Assembly: GCA_963838795.1 (NCBI GenBank) | Contig: CAWISL010000011.1 | Location: 186,001 to 250,000 of the forward strand | DNA length: 64,000 nucleotides | Direction: 5' to 3' | Origin: JAIBJN01 sp963838795 | GTDB taxonomy: Bacteria; Actinomycetota; Thermoleophilia; Gaiellales; Gaiellaceae | Part shown: positions 15,180 to 23,951 of the stretch, in pieces | Layout of the letters: the number at the start of each line of letters is the position of its first letter | How positions within the stretch are numbered: position 1 is the first letter of the stretch | Program-made: the position numbers and the translations under genes | Notes under the pieces: generated by a model | What the model was told of the DNA's origin: nothing | The model's input: only the letters and a program-made list of their open reading frames with translations | Database searches by the model: none

Positions 15180-15658
15180 GCGGGCTCCGGGTCGGGATCG
15201 GCGTCGACGCGCACGCCTTCTCCGCCGAGGCGGCGCTCTTCCTGGGCGGCGTCGAGTTCCACGGCGAGCAAGGTCTCGCGGGCCACTCCGACGGCGACGT
15301 CGTCGCCCATGCTCTGGTGGACGCGGTGCTCGGCGCCGCGGGCCTGGGCGACATCGGCAGCTTCTTCCCGTCTGGCGCGGCCGAGTGGGAGGGCGCCTCG
15401 TCGCTCCTCTTCCTGGAGCGCGCGATGGCCGCCGTTCGCGAGGCGGGCTACGAGCTCGTCAACGCCGACTGCGTCCTCATCGGCGAGCGGCCGAGAATCG
15501 CGACGGCTCGACGGGAGATGGAGGAAAGGCTCGCGGCTGCGCTGGGAGTGGAGGTGCGGTGCGTCTCGGTGCGCGCCACGACGACAGACGGGCTCGGCTT
15601 CACGGGCCGCGGCGAGGGTCTTGCAGCGCAGGCTGTCGCGCTTCTCCAGGCGGCTTAG
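15176..15658 (+). CDS. ispF: 2-C-methyl-D-erythritol 2,4-cyclodiphosphate synthase
   Basis: The product has 160 residues, normal length. Asp11-x-His13 near the start (GIGVDAHAF), GHSDGDVVAHALVDAVLGAAG and TTTDGLGFTGRGEG are the IspF signatures. It cyclises CDP-ME-2-phosphate in the non-mevalonate pathway. GTG at 15176 overlaps the PHP stop, and its 3' end overlaps the convergent Mth938-like gene by 4 bp. Confidence 0.96.
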   Translation: MSGLRVGIGVDAHAFSAEAALFLGGVEFHGEQGLAGHSDGDVVAHALVDAVLGAAGLGDIGSFFPSGAAEWEGASSLLFLERAMAAVREAGYELVNADCVLIGERPRIATARREMEERLAAALGVEVRCVSVRATTTDGLGFTGRGEGLAAQAVALLQAA

Positions 15659-15996
15659 CAGGTCAGGTGGAGCGCGGCAGCCGTCGCAGCGGGATCGAGC
15701 TCCTGCAGGCGGCGGACGGCCTCGCCCGTGGGCAGCGCCTCGACTTCGATTCCCCGCTCGCGCAGGAGCTCGAGCGTTACCGGGTCCGGACGGAGGCGGC
15801 CGTGGGCGCCCGTTCCGATCAGCAGGCGCTCAGGGAGCTCGTCGAGGACCCCGTCGAGATCGTCGAGGACGAGGCCGTGGCCGTCGCGCCGCCGCCAGTT
15901 GCGGACGATTCGGTCGGGCAGGACGATGAGGTCGGCCGTCTCCTCATGCCCGTCGACTAAGACGCGGCCGAAGCTGTAGCCCTCGATCTGGGCCAT
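15655..15996 (-). CDS. Mth938/NDUFAF3-like domain protein
   Basis: The product has 113 residues. The pattern IEGYSFGRVLVDG, then LIVLPDRIVRNWRR, LLIGTGAHGRLRPDP and GIEVEALPTGEAV matches the Mth938-like (DUF498) fold, a Rossmann-like domain found in proteins such as NDUFAF3. Function is not established in bacteria. It ends convergently on ispF with a 4-bp overlap and sits downstream of the decayed mutY on the same strand. Confidence 0.8.
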   Translation of the reverse strand: MAQIEGYSFGRVLVDGHEETADLIVLPDRIVRNWRRRDGHGLVLDDLDGVLDELPERLLIGTGAHGRLRPDPVTLELLRERGIEVEALPTGEAVRRLQELDPAATAAALHLTC

Positions 15997-16012
15997 GACC
16001 GCAGGCTACCGC

Positions 16013-16725
16013 CTACGGGAGTCTCACGGATCCGTCGGCGACTGCCACCAGCCCGTCCCGCTCGAGTGCGGAGACCGCCTCCGCGTCGAGAGCGGCAGGC
16101 CCGTGGCTCCTCCGCGACGGCCCGCAGGGCGCGGGCACGGCGCTCCGGAAGGAGCCCTCGAACCGGCCCTGGCGTCGGTGCGGCTCGTAGCGCCGGCCCC
16201 GCGAGGGGCATGCCTGCGCCAGGGGGCACGAAGCCGCAACGGGGCACTCGCGCGAGGCAGATCCTCGCTCCGAGGTCCATCAGCGCCTGCGCGCACTCCA
16301 GGCCCGAAACGGTGCCCGTGCGCGCCTGCACGCGCCGCACGTTCGTGTCCTCGGGGAGCACGGGCGCTCCGTGGGCGAAGGCCGCGACCGCGTCCGCCGT
16401 GTAGCGCCCGACGCCGGGAAGCTCGGTGAGGTCGTCCGGCCAGCCGCTCGGCTGCGATCCGCCGTGCCGCGCGGTGGAGGTTGACGGCGCGGCGGTTGTA
16501 CCCGAGTCCCTGCCACTCGCGGATCACGTCGGCGAGCGGCGCGGCGGCGAGCGCCTCGGCGGTCGGCCAGCGCCCAGCCAGGCCTGATAGCGGGGCACGA
16601 CCCGCTCGACCTGCGTCTGCTGGAGCATCACCTCGATGACGAGGATCGCGTAGGGATCGCGCGTGCTTCCGCCAGGGGAGGTCGCGCCCGAAGCGGCGAT
16701 ACCAGGCCAAAAGCGCGGCATCCAT
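16013..16725 (-). pseudogene. mutY: Decayed A/G-specific adenine glycosylase (mutY) with multiple frameshifts
   Basis: Read in pieces, the minus strand gives a full MutY: MDAALLAWYRRFGRDLPWR, then DPYAILVIEVMLQQTQVERV, RWPTAEALAAAPLADVIREW, GWPDDLTELPGVGRYTADAV with PEDTNVRRV, and the iron-sulfur cluster pattern Cys-x6-Cys-x2-Cys-x5-Cys near 16230. The pieces lie in different frames. Breaks are near 16667-16671, 16570-16577, 16440-16450 and 16228-16234, and probably two more near 16140-16150 and 16105-16120. No single frame covers more than about a third of the gene. Flanking genes are intact, which argues against general sequence error but does not exclude it. The normal protein removes adenine opposite 8-oxoguanine. 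Confidence 0.85.
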
Positions 16726-16825
16726 GGGCGAGACGCTACTCAACGGACCGGAGCGAAAGGCGAGGATCGCCCTGCCGCTGCAAACACGACGCGAAACCCC
16801 CGGCAAGGGGCGCGCAGGAAAGCGG

Positions 16826-16849
16826 GATCCCGACGGCGTCTGTCGGGTC
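16826..16849 (-). terminator. Hairpin terminator for the 16906-17940 gene
   Basis: GGA-T-CCCGAC pairs with GTCGGG-TCC around a 7-nt loop, with a single bulged base. It lies about 60 nt beyond the stop of the membrane-protein gene, and the minus strand reads CTTTCC after it. The rest of the 180-nt spacer (16726-16905) shows no gene. Confidence 0.5.
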
Positions 16850-16905
16850 CGGGCAGCCTCGCGTGGCGATGAGCGAGAAGACGATCCAGCCCTTCGAGGG
16901 GTGCC

Positions 16906-17940
16906 CTACGCGGTTGCGACGGCCTTCTTGTCCGGCACGACAGCCACGCGCTGGACGAGCCCAAGGAAGAAGGGCTCCGAGAAACCGGCCGCAAAGGCGA
17001 GTAGGGCTCGGCCTGCCCAGTGCCCGGAGTCTTCGCGGCCGATGTCCAGCGTCCCACTCTCCATGAGGAGAAGGACGACCAGGCCCGCGGTGGCGCCCAC
17101 AAGCGGTTGCACCCGCATGGCGGGCCAGAATGAGCGGAGATCGTCGAGGTCGCGAAGATCGTCGCGGATACGCAAGGTTCCACTGAGTGTCGCCCCCAAG
17201 GCACCGGCAGTTCCGGCGACGGCGACCGTCTTCCAAACGTCGTTTGCCGCGAAGGAGTGGATCGCAACGACGAGCCCTGCCTGGAGCGCGAGCAAGGCTG
17301 GCGCGAGCGCGTTCAGGTAACGGCATTTCTGTCCCGCCTTGGCCCGTCGATCACGTCCTGCCTCAGTCCGCTGCGTATACAGAAACGAGAGCTTCTCGGC
17401 TGCCTGCTTGTGCAGCGTCTGGTTCGGCTGGCGCTTGCGGTAGTTGCTCCTCATTTCCGCGAGTTCATCTTTTCCGAAGTGCTGGTTCCACCCGTGCCAA
17501 CGCGACCTGTCCTTCGCCCGCTGCGCTTCATAATCGAGCTGGGCGGCCATGTAGTCTCCGCTGGCGAGGAGCGGGAGCATGGCCTTGACCTGGCCATAGA
17601 GCTCCCAGGCCGTGTCGATCGTCAGCGAGTCGACAGGTTGGTCGAGCACATCACGGAAGCGAGCCTCGATCTCGGCCGAGCGAAGCGAGAGCGAGTCGGG
17701 CGGAACCGCCAGAAGGCGATGCGCATCGGCGACCGCGCCCTGGAGGTATCCGAACGCCTTCTTGAGCTCAGGGCTTCCGCCACTACGGTGCCAGCGTGAG
17801 GGAGTCATAAGCTCCTCGAGGGTCGGGCGCGGGACCTCGGCGGAGGGCTTGGCACGAAAGGCCTGTGCCATGCCTAACACGAGATCACGCGGGCCACGTC
17901 GCGTCACGGCCCGTCCTCCATGCAAGCTCTGCGTGCTCAT
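16906..17940 (-). CDS. Membrane protein of unknown function
   Basis: The product has about 344 residues if it starts at ATG 17940; ATG 17871 and GTG 18075 are also in frame and no start has a strong ribosome site. The first two thirds are soluble and helical with many charged residues. The C-terminal third has four hydrophobic segments: YLNALAPALLALQAGLVVAI, VAVAGTAGALGATL, LVGATAGLVVLLLMES and WAGRALLAFAAGFSEPFFLG. I do not recognise the family. It is divergent from the DUF6308-like gene and lies next to the decayed mutY, in a segment that breaks the housekeeping cluster and may have been acquired. Confidence 0.65.
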   Translation of the reverse strand: MSTQSLHGGRAVTRRGPRDLVLGMAQAFRAKPSAEVPRPTLEELMTPSRWHRSGGSPELKKAFGYLQGAVADAHRLLAVPPDSLSLRSAEIEARFRDVLDQPVDSLTIDTAWELYGQVKAMLPLLASGDYMAAQLDYEAQRAKDRSRWHGWNQHFGKDELAEMRSNYRKRQPNQTLHKQAAEKLSFLYTQRTEAGRDRRAKAGQKCRYLNALAPALLALQAGLVVAIHSFAANDVWKTVAVAGTAGALGATLSGTLRIRDDLRDLDDLRSFWPAMRVQPLVGATAGLVVLLLMESGTLDIGREDSGHWAGRALLAFAAGFSEPFFLGLVQRVAVVPDKKAVATA

Positions 17941-18078
17941 CTGGTTTCGAGACGGCTGGCACCCGCCGCGTCTTCCGCAGCTCGACGGACGCGAACGTCC
18001 GGCGAGCATGTCGGTACCTCGGCGGGACATCCCCCGTCCTTGGTAGCGCGGTCCTGCGACGATCGTTCGTCGCACGGT

Positions 18079-18687
18079 ATGAGCACGATCATTCTTCGTG
18101 GTGGTGTCGAGGTCGAGAATCCACTTGAGCTGGCGCTCGAGTTCCTCGCGGCGTATTCCAGCTATGACGCCCCGGGCTCGTCCGGACCCGCGTCATTCGA
18201 CGAGGGTGACCTCAGATTGGCGAACCGGGGCGGTGCCCGCATCTCGGCGGCCGAGATCGCAGCGATTCTCGAACGCCGCGGCGAGATCGAACGCGCCTTG
18301 CGCACCATCCACCCTGCTGCTTCGTTGGCGGAGGCGACGAGCTCGATCCCGTGGATCCCACTGACGCGGCTCTTCGAGGCGTTCGGGGACATCCGTGGAG
18401 TCGGATTCTCGAAGATGACGAAAGCGCTGCACAGGAAACGGCCGGGGCTGATCCCGATCCTCGACAGCGTCGTCCAGACCTACCTGACGCGGGACGATCC
18501 CGCGATGCGCTCGCCGGCGTCGTTCGGGGAGCACGCCACCGCGCTCGTCCGCAGCTACAAAGGCGACCTGGATCGCAACCGGTCGGTCCTGCACGGGCTC
18601 CAGCGAGAGCTCGCGAGCCGCGCGTACGGGCTCACGGAGGTGCGAATCCTCGACCTCTTGATCTGGTCCGTGTCAGCGGGGAGATGA
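18079..18687 (+). CDS. DUF6308-like protein
   Basis: The product has 202 residues from ATG at 18079. It is soluble. The segment DIRGVGFSKMTKALHRKRPG followed by LIPILDSVVQTYL suggests a helix-hairpin-helix-like nucleic-acid contact, and I recall this pattern from DUF6308, which has no known function (not checked). Its start region overlaps possible long starts of the divergent membrane protein. No ribosome site is obvious, so it may be leaderless. Confidence 0.6.
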   Translation: MSTIILRGGVEVENPLELALEFLAAYSSYDAPGSSGPASFDEGDLRLANRGGARISAAEIAAILERRGEIERALRTIHPAASLAEATSSIPWIPLTRLFEAFGDIRGVGFSKMTKALHRKRPGLIPILDSVVQTYLTRDDPAMRSPASFGEHATALVRSYKGDLDRNRSVLHGLQRELASRAYGLTEVRILDLLIWSVSAGR

Positions 18688-18732
18688 ACGTCGGCCGGCG
18701 TTCGCAGTGGAGAGGATGGCCCCGCGCCGACC

Positions 18733-18749
18733 GGCCGCGCGGTGCGGCC
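18733..18749. terminator. Convergent hairpin between DUF6308-like gene and threonine dehydratase
   Basis: GGCCGC, loop GCGGT, GCGGCC: a 6-bp perfect stem in the 71-nt gap between two convergent genes. It could serve both strands. Confidence 0.5.
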
Positions 18750-18758
18750 CGAGTGCTC

Positions 18759-19721
18759 CTAGTTCCAGCGCAGCCCGCGGAGCTGGGCGAGGTCGAGGTT
18801 CCCGCCCGAGAGAACGCAGACGACCCTTGTCCCATGCGGGGCCTCGACGAGGCCCGAGCGCACGGCTGCGACGGTGGCCGCCGCGGCGCCCTCGGCGACA
18901 AGCTTGCAGCGCTCCATCACCCAGAGCACGTTTTCGAAGATCGTCTCGTCGGGGACGGTCACGATCTCGTCCACGTACCGACGCACCAGCTCGAACGTGT
19001 GCGCGCCGACGCGCTTCACCCGCAGCCCGTCGACGATCGTGTCGCAGCGGTCGAGCGTGACGAGCTCGCCGGCCTCGACGCTCCGCTGCATCGCTGGGCC
19101 GTCCGCGGACTCGACGCCGACGATCCTGATCCCGTCCCGCTCGCGCTTGAGTGCCGCTGCGATGCCCGAGATCAGCCCGCCCCCGCCGATCGGCACGACC
19201 ACGATCTCGACCTCGGGCCAGTCGTCGTGGATCTCGAGTCCGACAGTCCCCTGGCCGGAGATCAGGTCGAGATCGTCGAACGGGTGCACGTACGTCAAGC
19301 CTTCGGAGGCGACCAGCTCTCGCGCCTTCTCGTCCGCTTCGTCCCAGATCGAGCCGTGGAGGACGACCTCGGCGCCGTAGCCGCGCGTGGCCTCGATCTT
19401 CGAAGGCGTCGCGTTCTCGGCCATGCAGACCACCGCGCGCACGCCGAGCATGGCCGCCGCGAGGGCGACACCCTGCGCGTGATTTCCTGCCGAGGAGCAG
19501 ACGACGCCGCGATCCCGCTCGTCCTGGGAGAGCCTGGCGAGCTTCACGAGCGGTCCGCGGATCTTGTACGAGCCCGTGCGCTGGAAGAGCTCAGCCTTCA
19601 GCCGGACGTCGAAGCCGGTCTCCTCGCTGAGCGTTCGGGAGGCGAGGAGTGGCGTGCGGTGGATGTGCGGCGCCACGAGCGGCAGGGCCGCGCGGGAGTC
19701 GGGCAGTGCCGTCACGCTCAT
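18759..19721 (-). CDS. Threonine ammonia-lyase (catabolic-type, no ACT domain)
   Basis: The product has 320 residues. Fold-type II PLP enzyme: Lys53 in TGSYKIRG forms the Schiff base, SSAGNHAQG binds substrate, the tetraglycine loop GGGGLISG holds the phosphate, and VCVLSGGNLD closes the site. The length and absence of a C-terminal regulatory domain fit the short TdcB-like class, which deaminates threonine (and often serine) to 2-oxobutyrate, the first step to isoleucine. Serine racemase-type activity is an alternative. Its start is only 23 bp from the divergent hcp start. Confidence 0.87.
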   Translation of the reverse strand: MSVTALPDSRAALPLVAPHIHRTPLLASRTLSEETGFDVRLKAELFQRTGSYKIRGPLVKLARLSQDERDRGVVCSSAGNHAQGVALAAAMLGVRAVVCMAENATPSKIEATRGYGAEVVLHGSIWDEADEKARELVASEGLTYVHPFDDLDLISGQGTVGLEIHDDWPEVEIVVVPIGGGGLISGIAAALKRERDGIRIVGVESADGPAMQRSVEAGELVTLDRCDTIVDGLRVKRVGAHTFELVRRYVDEIVTVPDETIFENVLWVMERCKLVAEGAAAATVAAVRSGLVEAPHGTRVVCVLSGGNLDLAQLRGLRWN

Positions 19722-19744
19722 CGGCGGTACAGTAGCCCGGCGAC

Positions 19745-20221
19745 GTGGCGGACTACTTCCTCAAGGTCGACGGCATCCCCGGCGAGAGCGCGGACGCCAA
19801 GCACAAGGACGAGATCGACGTGCTGGCCTTCAGCTGGGGTGTCAGCCAGGCGGGAGCGCCGCCGTCGGGCGGCGGGGGCGCCTCCGGCAAGGCGGTCTTC
19901 GATGACCTGCTCGTCGTCGCCCGCACCAGCAAGGCCTCACCGCTCCTCTGGCTCGCCTGTGCGAGCGGGACGCATATCAAGACCGCCGTCCTCACCTGCC
20001 GTCGCAGCAGCAAGGCGGCGCTCGAGTTCCTCACGATCACGCTCTCTGAAGTCGTCGTCTCCTCCTACGAGGTGGACAGCTCCGACGACGGCCCGCCGCT
20101 CGATCAGATCGCTCTTGCGTACGGGAAGATCGAGACGCAGTACACGCCGGTCGACGCCGCCGGCAAGGCGCTGACGCCCGTCAAGGCCGGTTGGGATGTC
20201 GCCGCCGGCAAGAAGGTCTAG
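19745..20221 (+). CDS. Orphan Hcp-family tube protein
   Basis: The product has 158 residues. The start ADYFLKVDGIPGESADAKHK and the core DEIDVLAFSWGVSQAG are the Hcp1 signature; the LTITLSEVVVSSYEVDSS strand and the GKIETQYTPVD end complete the beta-barrel. In Gram-negative type VI secretion, Hcp hexamers form the injection tube. No other T6SS gene (VgrG, sheath, ClpV, baseplate) lies in the window, and T6SS is not expected in actinobacteria, so the role here is unknown. GTG at 19745 lies only 23 bp from a divergent start. Confidence 0.88.
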   Translation: MADYFLKVDGIPGESADAKHKDEIDVLAFSWGVSQAGAPPSGGGGASGKAVFDDLLVVARTSKASPLLWLACASGTHIKTAVLTCRRSSKAALEFLTITLSEVVVSSYEVDSSDDGPPLDQIALAYGKIETQYTPVDAAGKALTPVKAGWDVAAGKKV

Positions 20222-20230
20222 AGATCCCCG

Positions 20231-21259
20231 GTGGTCAAGGTGCGCTTCGCGCCGAGCCCGACAGGGTCGTTGCACCTCGGCGGTGCGTTGACGGCGGTCG
20301 CCAACCGGAGCTTCGCCGACGAGCACGACGGCGCGCTCGTCCTGCGGATCGACGACACCGATGTCGCCCGGGAGGAGCTCGGTTCCGAGGAGGAGATCCT
20401 GCGCGAGCTCGACTGGCTCGGGATCGTCTGGGACGAGGGCCCGGTGCGGCAAAGCGAGCGCCGGGAGCGGCACGTCGAAGCCGCCAGCGAGATCGCCGCT
20501 CCGGATGCCGAAGGCGCCCTGCGCTTCCAGCGTGCGACGCTCGTCCGCGCCGACGGCCGGCCTACGTACCAGCTGGCCTCGGTCGTCGACGACCTCGACC
20601 TGGAGATCACCCACGTCATCCGCGGCAAGGATCTGCTTCCCAGCACGCCGCTCCAGCAGTCGATCGCCAGAGCGCTAGGGGCCCAGCCGCCGGAGTACGT
20701 CCACCACGGCCTGCTGGTCGGGGACGACGGGCGGAAGCTCTCGAAGCGGGAGCAGGCGGCTTCCGTGGCAGGGCTGCGCGAGCTGGGAATCCCGGCTGAG
20801 GCCGTGCGGGCGTACCTCGAGGAGCTGGACCTTCCGCGAGGCGACGTTCGCTACGACGAGTCCCGCCTCCGCCGACTCGCCGTCGACGCGCTCGGCTCGC
20901 TCTCCGACGACGCGCTCGCCGCCCGGGCGGGGGTCGAACTGCGGCTCGGCCCGGCGCTTCGCGGTGCCCGGGACCTGGTGGAGGCGCGCGCGATCGCCGA
21001 ACAGCTCACCAGCCCGCCTCCGGCCGCGGCGACGAGCTCCCCCGAGACAATGAGCCGCTTCCGCGAGCTTCGCGAGGCCACGCCCGCCGACCTCGACAAG
21101 GACGCCGCGAAGGCGATCGTCCGCGAGCTCAAGGCTGTCGGAGGCGATCTGCGCGCTCTCCGTCTCGCGCTCACAGGCGCCGAGCGCGGGCCTGAGCTCT
21201 GGGCCGTGCTGGTGGCCTTAAACCGAGACGAGGCCCTCGCCCGGGCTAGGACCGGCTGA
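20231..21259 (+). CDS. gltX: Shortened glutamyl-tRNA synthetase
   Basis: The product has 342 residues against about 460-490 for normal GluRS. The HIGH motif (PSPTGSLHLG, 9-18), QSER, the RADGRPTYQLASVVDD and THVIRGKDLLPSTP segments and the KLSKR motif (169-173) are all intact. KLSKR normally lies near residue 240; here roughly 80-100 residues of the inserted acceptor-binding domain are missing between QSER (74) and DGRPTYQ (108). The C-terminal part ends with the GluRS-like ALRLALTGAERGPELWAVL. It occupies the gltX place in the conserved clpC-to-sigH order. It could be the cell's GluRS in minimal form, or a GluQ-like or otherwise specialised paralogue. It overlaps the convergent LysR gene by 14 bp. 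Confidence 0.8.
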   Translation: MVKVRFAPSPTGSLHLGGALTAVANRSFADEHDGALVLRIDDTDVAREELGSEEEILRELDWLGIVWDEGPVRQSERRERHVEAASEIAAPDAEGALRFQRATLVRADGRPTYQLASVVDDLDLEITHVIRGKDLLPSTPLQQSIARALGAQPPEYVHHGLLVGDDGRKLSKREQAASVAGLRELGIPAEAVRAYLEELDLPRGDVRYDESRLRRLAVDALGSLSDDALAARAGVELRLGPALRGARDLVEARAIAEQLTSPPPAAATSSPETMSRFRELREATPADLDKDAAKAIVRELKAVGGDLRALRLALTGAERGPELWAVLVALNRDEALARARTG

Positions 21260-22148
21260 GCTCCGGCTGCATCTCCCGGAGGGTGGCCAGGAACGACTCG
21301 GCCGCGCCTCCCGCGGCGCTGCGGTCGCGGCGGCGGACGGCGACGATCTGGCGCCGGAGCGGCTCGGCATCCTCGATCTCGACCCGGCAGAGGAGCCCTG
21401 CCTCGAGCTCGTCCGCGACGGCCGTGAGGGGGATGAGCGCGACGCCGAAGCCCTCCTGCACCATCTTCTTGGCGGCGTCGATGTTGTCCAGCTCCATGAC
21501 GCCCTCCGGTCGCACACCCGCGCCGCGGAAGACGGCGTTCGTCAGCTCGGAGTAGCTGGAGGTGCGGTCGAAGAGGACGAGCTGTTCGTTCGCCATCTCG
21601 TCGAGCCGGATGCGCCCGCGCGTCGCGAAGCGATGGCCGGCCTCGACCACCAGGATGATCCGGTCCTCGTAGAGCGGCGTGCTGACGATGTCGGGGTGCC
21701 GGAGCTCCCGGACGAGCCCGAGGTCGACCTGCTCGCGGAGCACCAGCTCGAGCACCTCCTCCGAGTGCCCGGTTCGCACGCTCACGCCCACCCGCGGATG
21801 GCTGATCGAGAAGCGCTTGAGGATGCGCGGGAGGACGTAGGTCGAGACCGCAGGCGCCGCGCCGAGCGTCAACCTCCCCGCACCGCCGCGCTCGAAGGCG
21901 TTCACGATACGTCGCCCGTCTGCGAGGCTGTCGAGTGCTTTGACGGCGTGGGGGAGGAACACCTCGCCGGCCTCGGTGAGCTTCATTCCGCGCGGGGTGC
22001 GCACGAAGAGCTTCGTGTCGAGCTCCTCCTCGAGGCGCTGCAGCCGAGCGCTGAGCGCCGGCTGGGTGATGAACAGCGCGTCGGCGGCCCGGCTCACTGT
22101 CCGTGTCCTCGCCACCTCGACGAAGGCCTCGATCTGCGCGACCAGCAT
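21246..22148 (-). CDS. LysR-family transcriptional regulator
   Basis: The product has 300 residues. The winged helix-turn-helix (1-60, SRAADALFITQPALSARLQR) is followed by a substrate-binding regulatory domain (about 90-295). It is divergent from the small gene and aceB/aceA, with an AT-rich spacer, the standard arrangement for a LysR activator of the neighbouring operon. Control of the glyoxylate shunt is therefore the likely role; the effector is unknown. The ATG at 22148 is the only good start. Confidence 0.9.
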   Translation of the reverse strand: MLVAQIEAFVEVARTRTVSRAADALFITQPALSARLQRLEEELDTKLFVRTPRGMKLTEAGEVFLPHAVKALDSLADGRRIVNAFERGGAGRLTLGAAPAVSTYVLPRILKRFSISHPRVGVSVRTGHSEEVLELVLREQVDLGLVRELRHPDIVSTPLYEDRIILVVEAGHRFATRGRIRLDEMANEQLVLFDRTSSYSELTNAVFRGAGVRPEGVMELDNIDAAKKMVQEGFGVALIPLTAVADELEAGLLCRVEIEDAEPLRRQIVAVRRRDRSAAGGAAESFLATLREMQPELSRS

Positions 22149-22210
22149 AGATGCAGTTTATATCAAGCATCGAAAGAAACAATTTGGTGAATATCGAGGC
22201 CACACGTACC
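22149..22210. promoter_or_regulatory. AT-rich divergent promoter/operator between LysR and aceBA
   Basis: This 62-nt spacer is markedly AT-rich for the window (TTTATATCAAG, AAAGAAACAATTTGG). On the minus strand TATAAA fits a -10 for the LysR gene, with TTGTTT 14 nt upstream as a weak -35. Plus-strand promoter elements are not clear. LysR boxes (T-N11-A type) can be drawn but not chosen with confidence. Confidence 0.5.
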
Positions 22211-22375
22211 ATGAATACACGGGTCATGGAGGCAGCCACAGTCGACACCACAGGGTTTGGACGCGGTCTACGTGACGTTCCGCGCAAGGATGCGGGCCTC
22301 ATCGTCCTGAGCACGGCCGAGCTGGCCGAGTGCACCTGCCCGGATCACTGCGACCGCGATCACGACCGCGACTAG
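22211..22375 (+). CDS. Small Cys/His-rich protein preceding aceB
   Basis: The product has 54 residues from ATG at 22211. The N-terminal part is unremarkable; the end is IVLSTAELAECTCPDHCDRDHDRD, with a CxCxxxC cluster followed by His and Asp that could bind a metal. No family is recognised. It ends 9 nt before the aceB start, and aceB itself lacks a good ribosome site, so translation coupling is plausible. It could be a real small protein or a leader that senses metal or redox state. Confidence 0.55.
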   Translation: MNTRVMEAATVDTTGFGRGLRDVPRKDAGLIVLSTAELAECTCPDHCDRDHDRD

Positions 22376-22384
22376 GCGTCGCCG

Positions 22385-23938
<1,554 letters not shown>

Positions 23939-23951
23939 GAGGACATGCGGC

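Noticed and set aside
16013..16725. Separate small genes within the mutY region
   Set aside because: Each short frame matches one part of MutY in order, so they are pieces of one broken gene.
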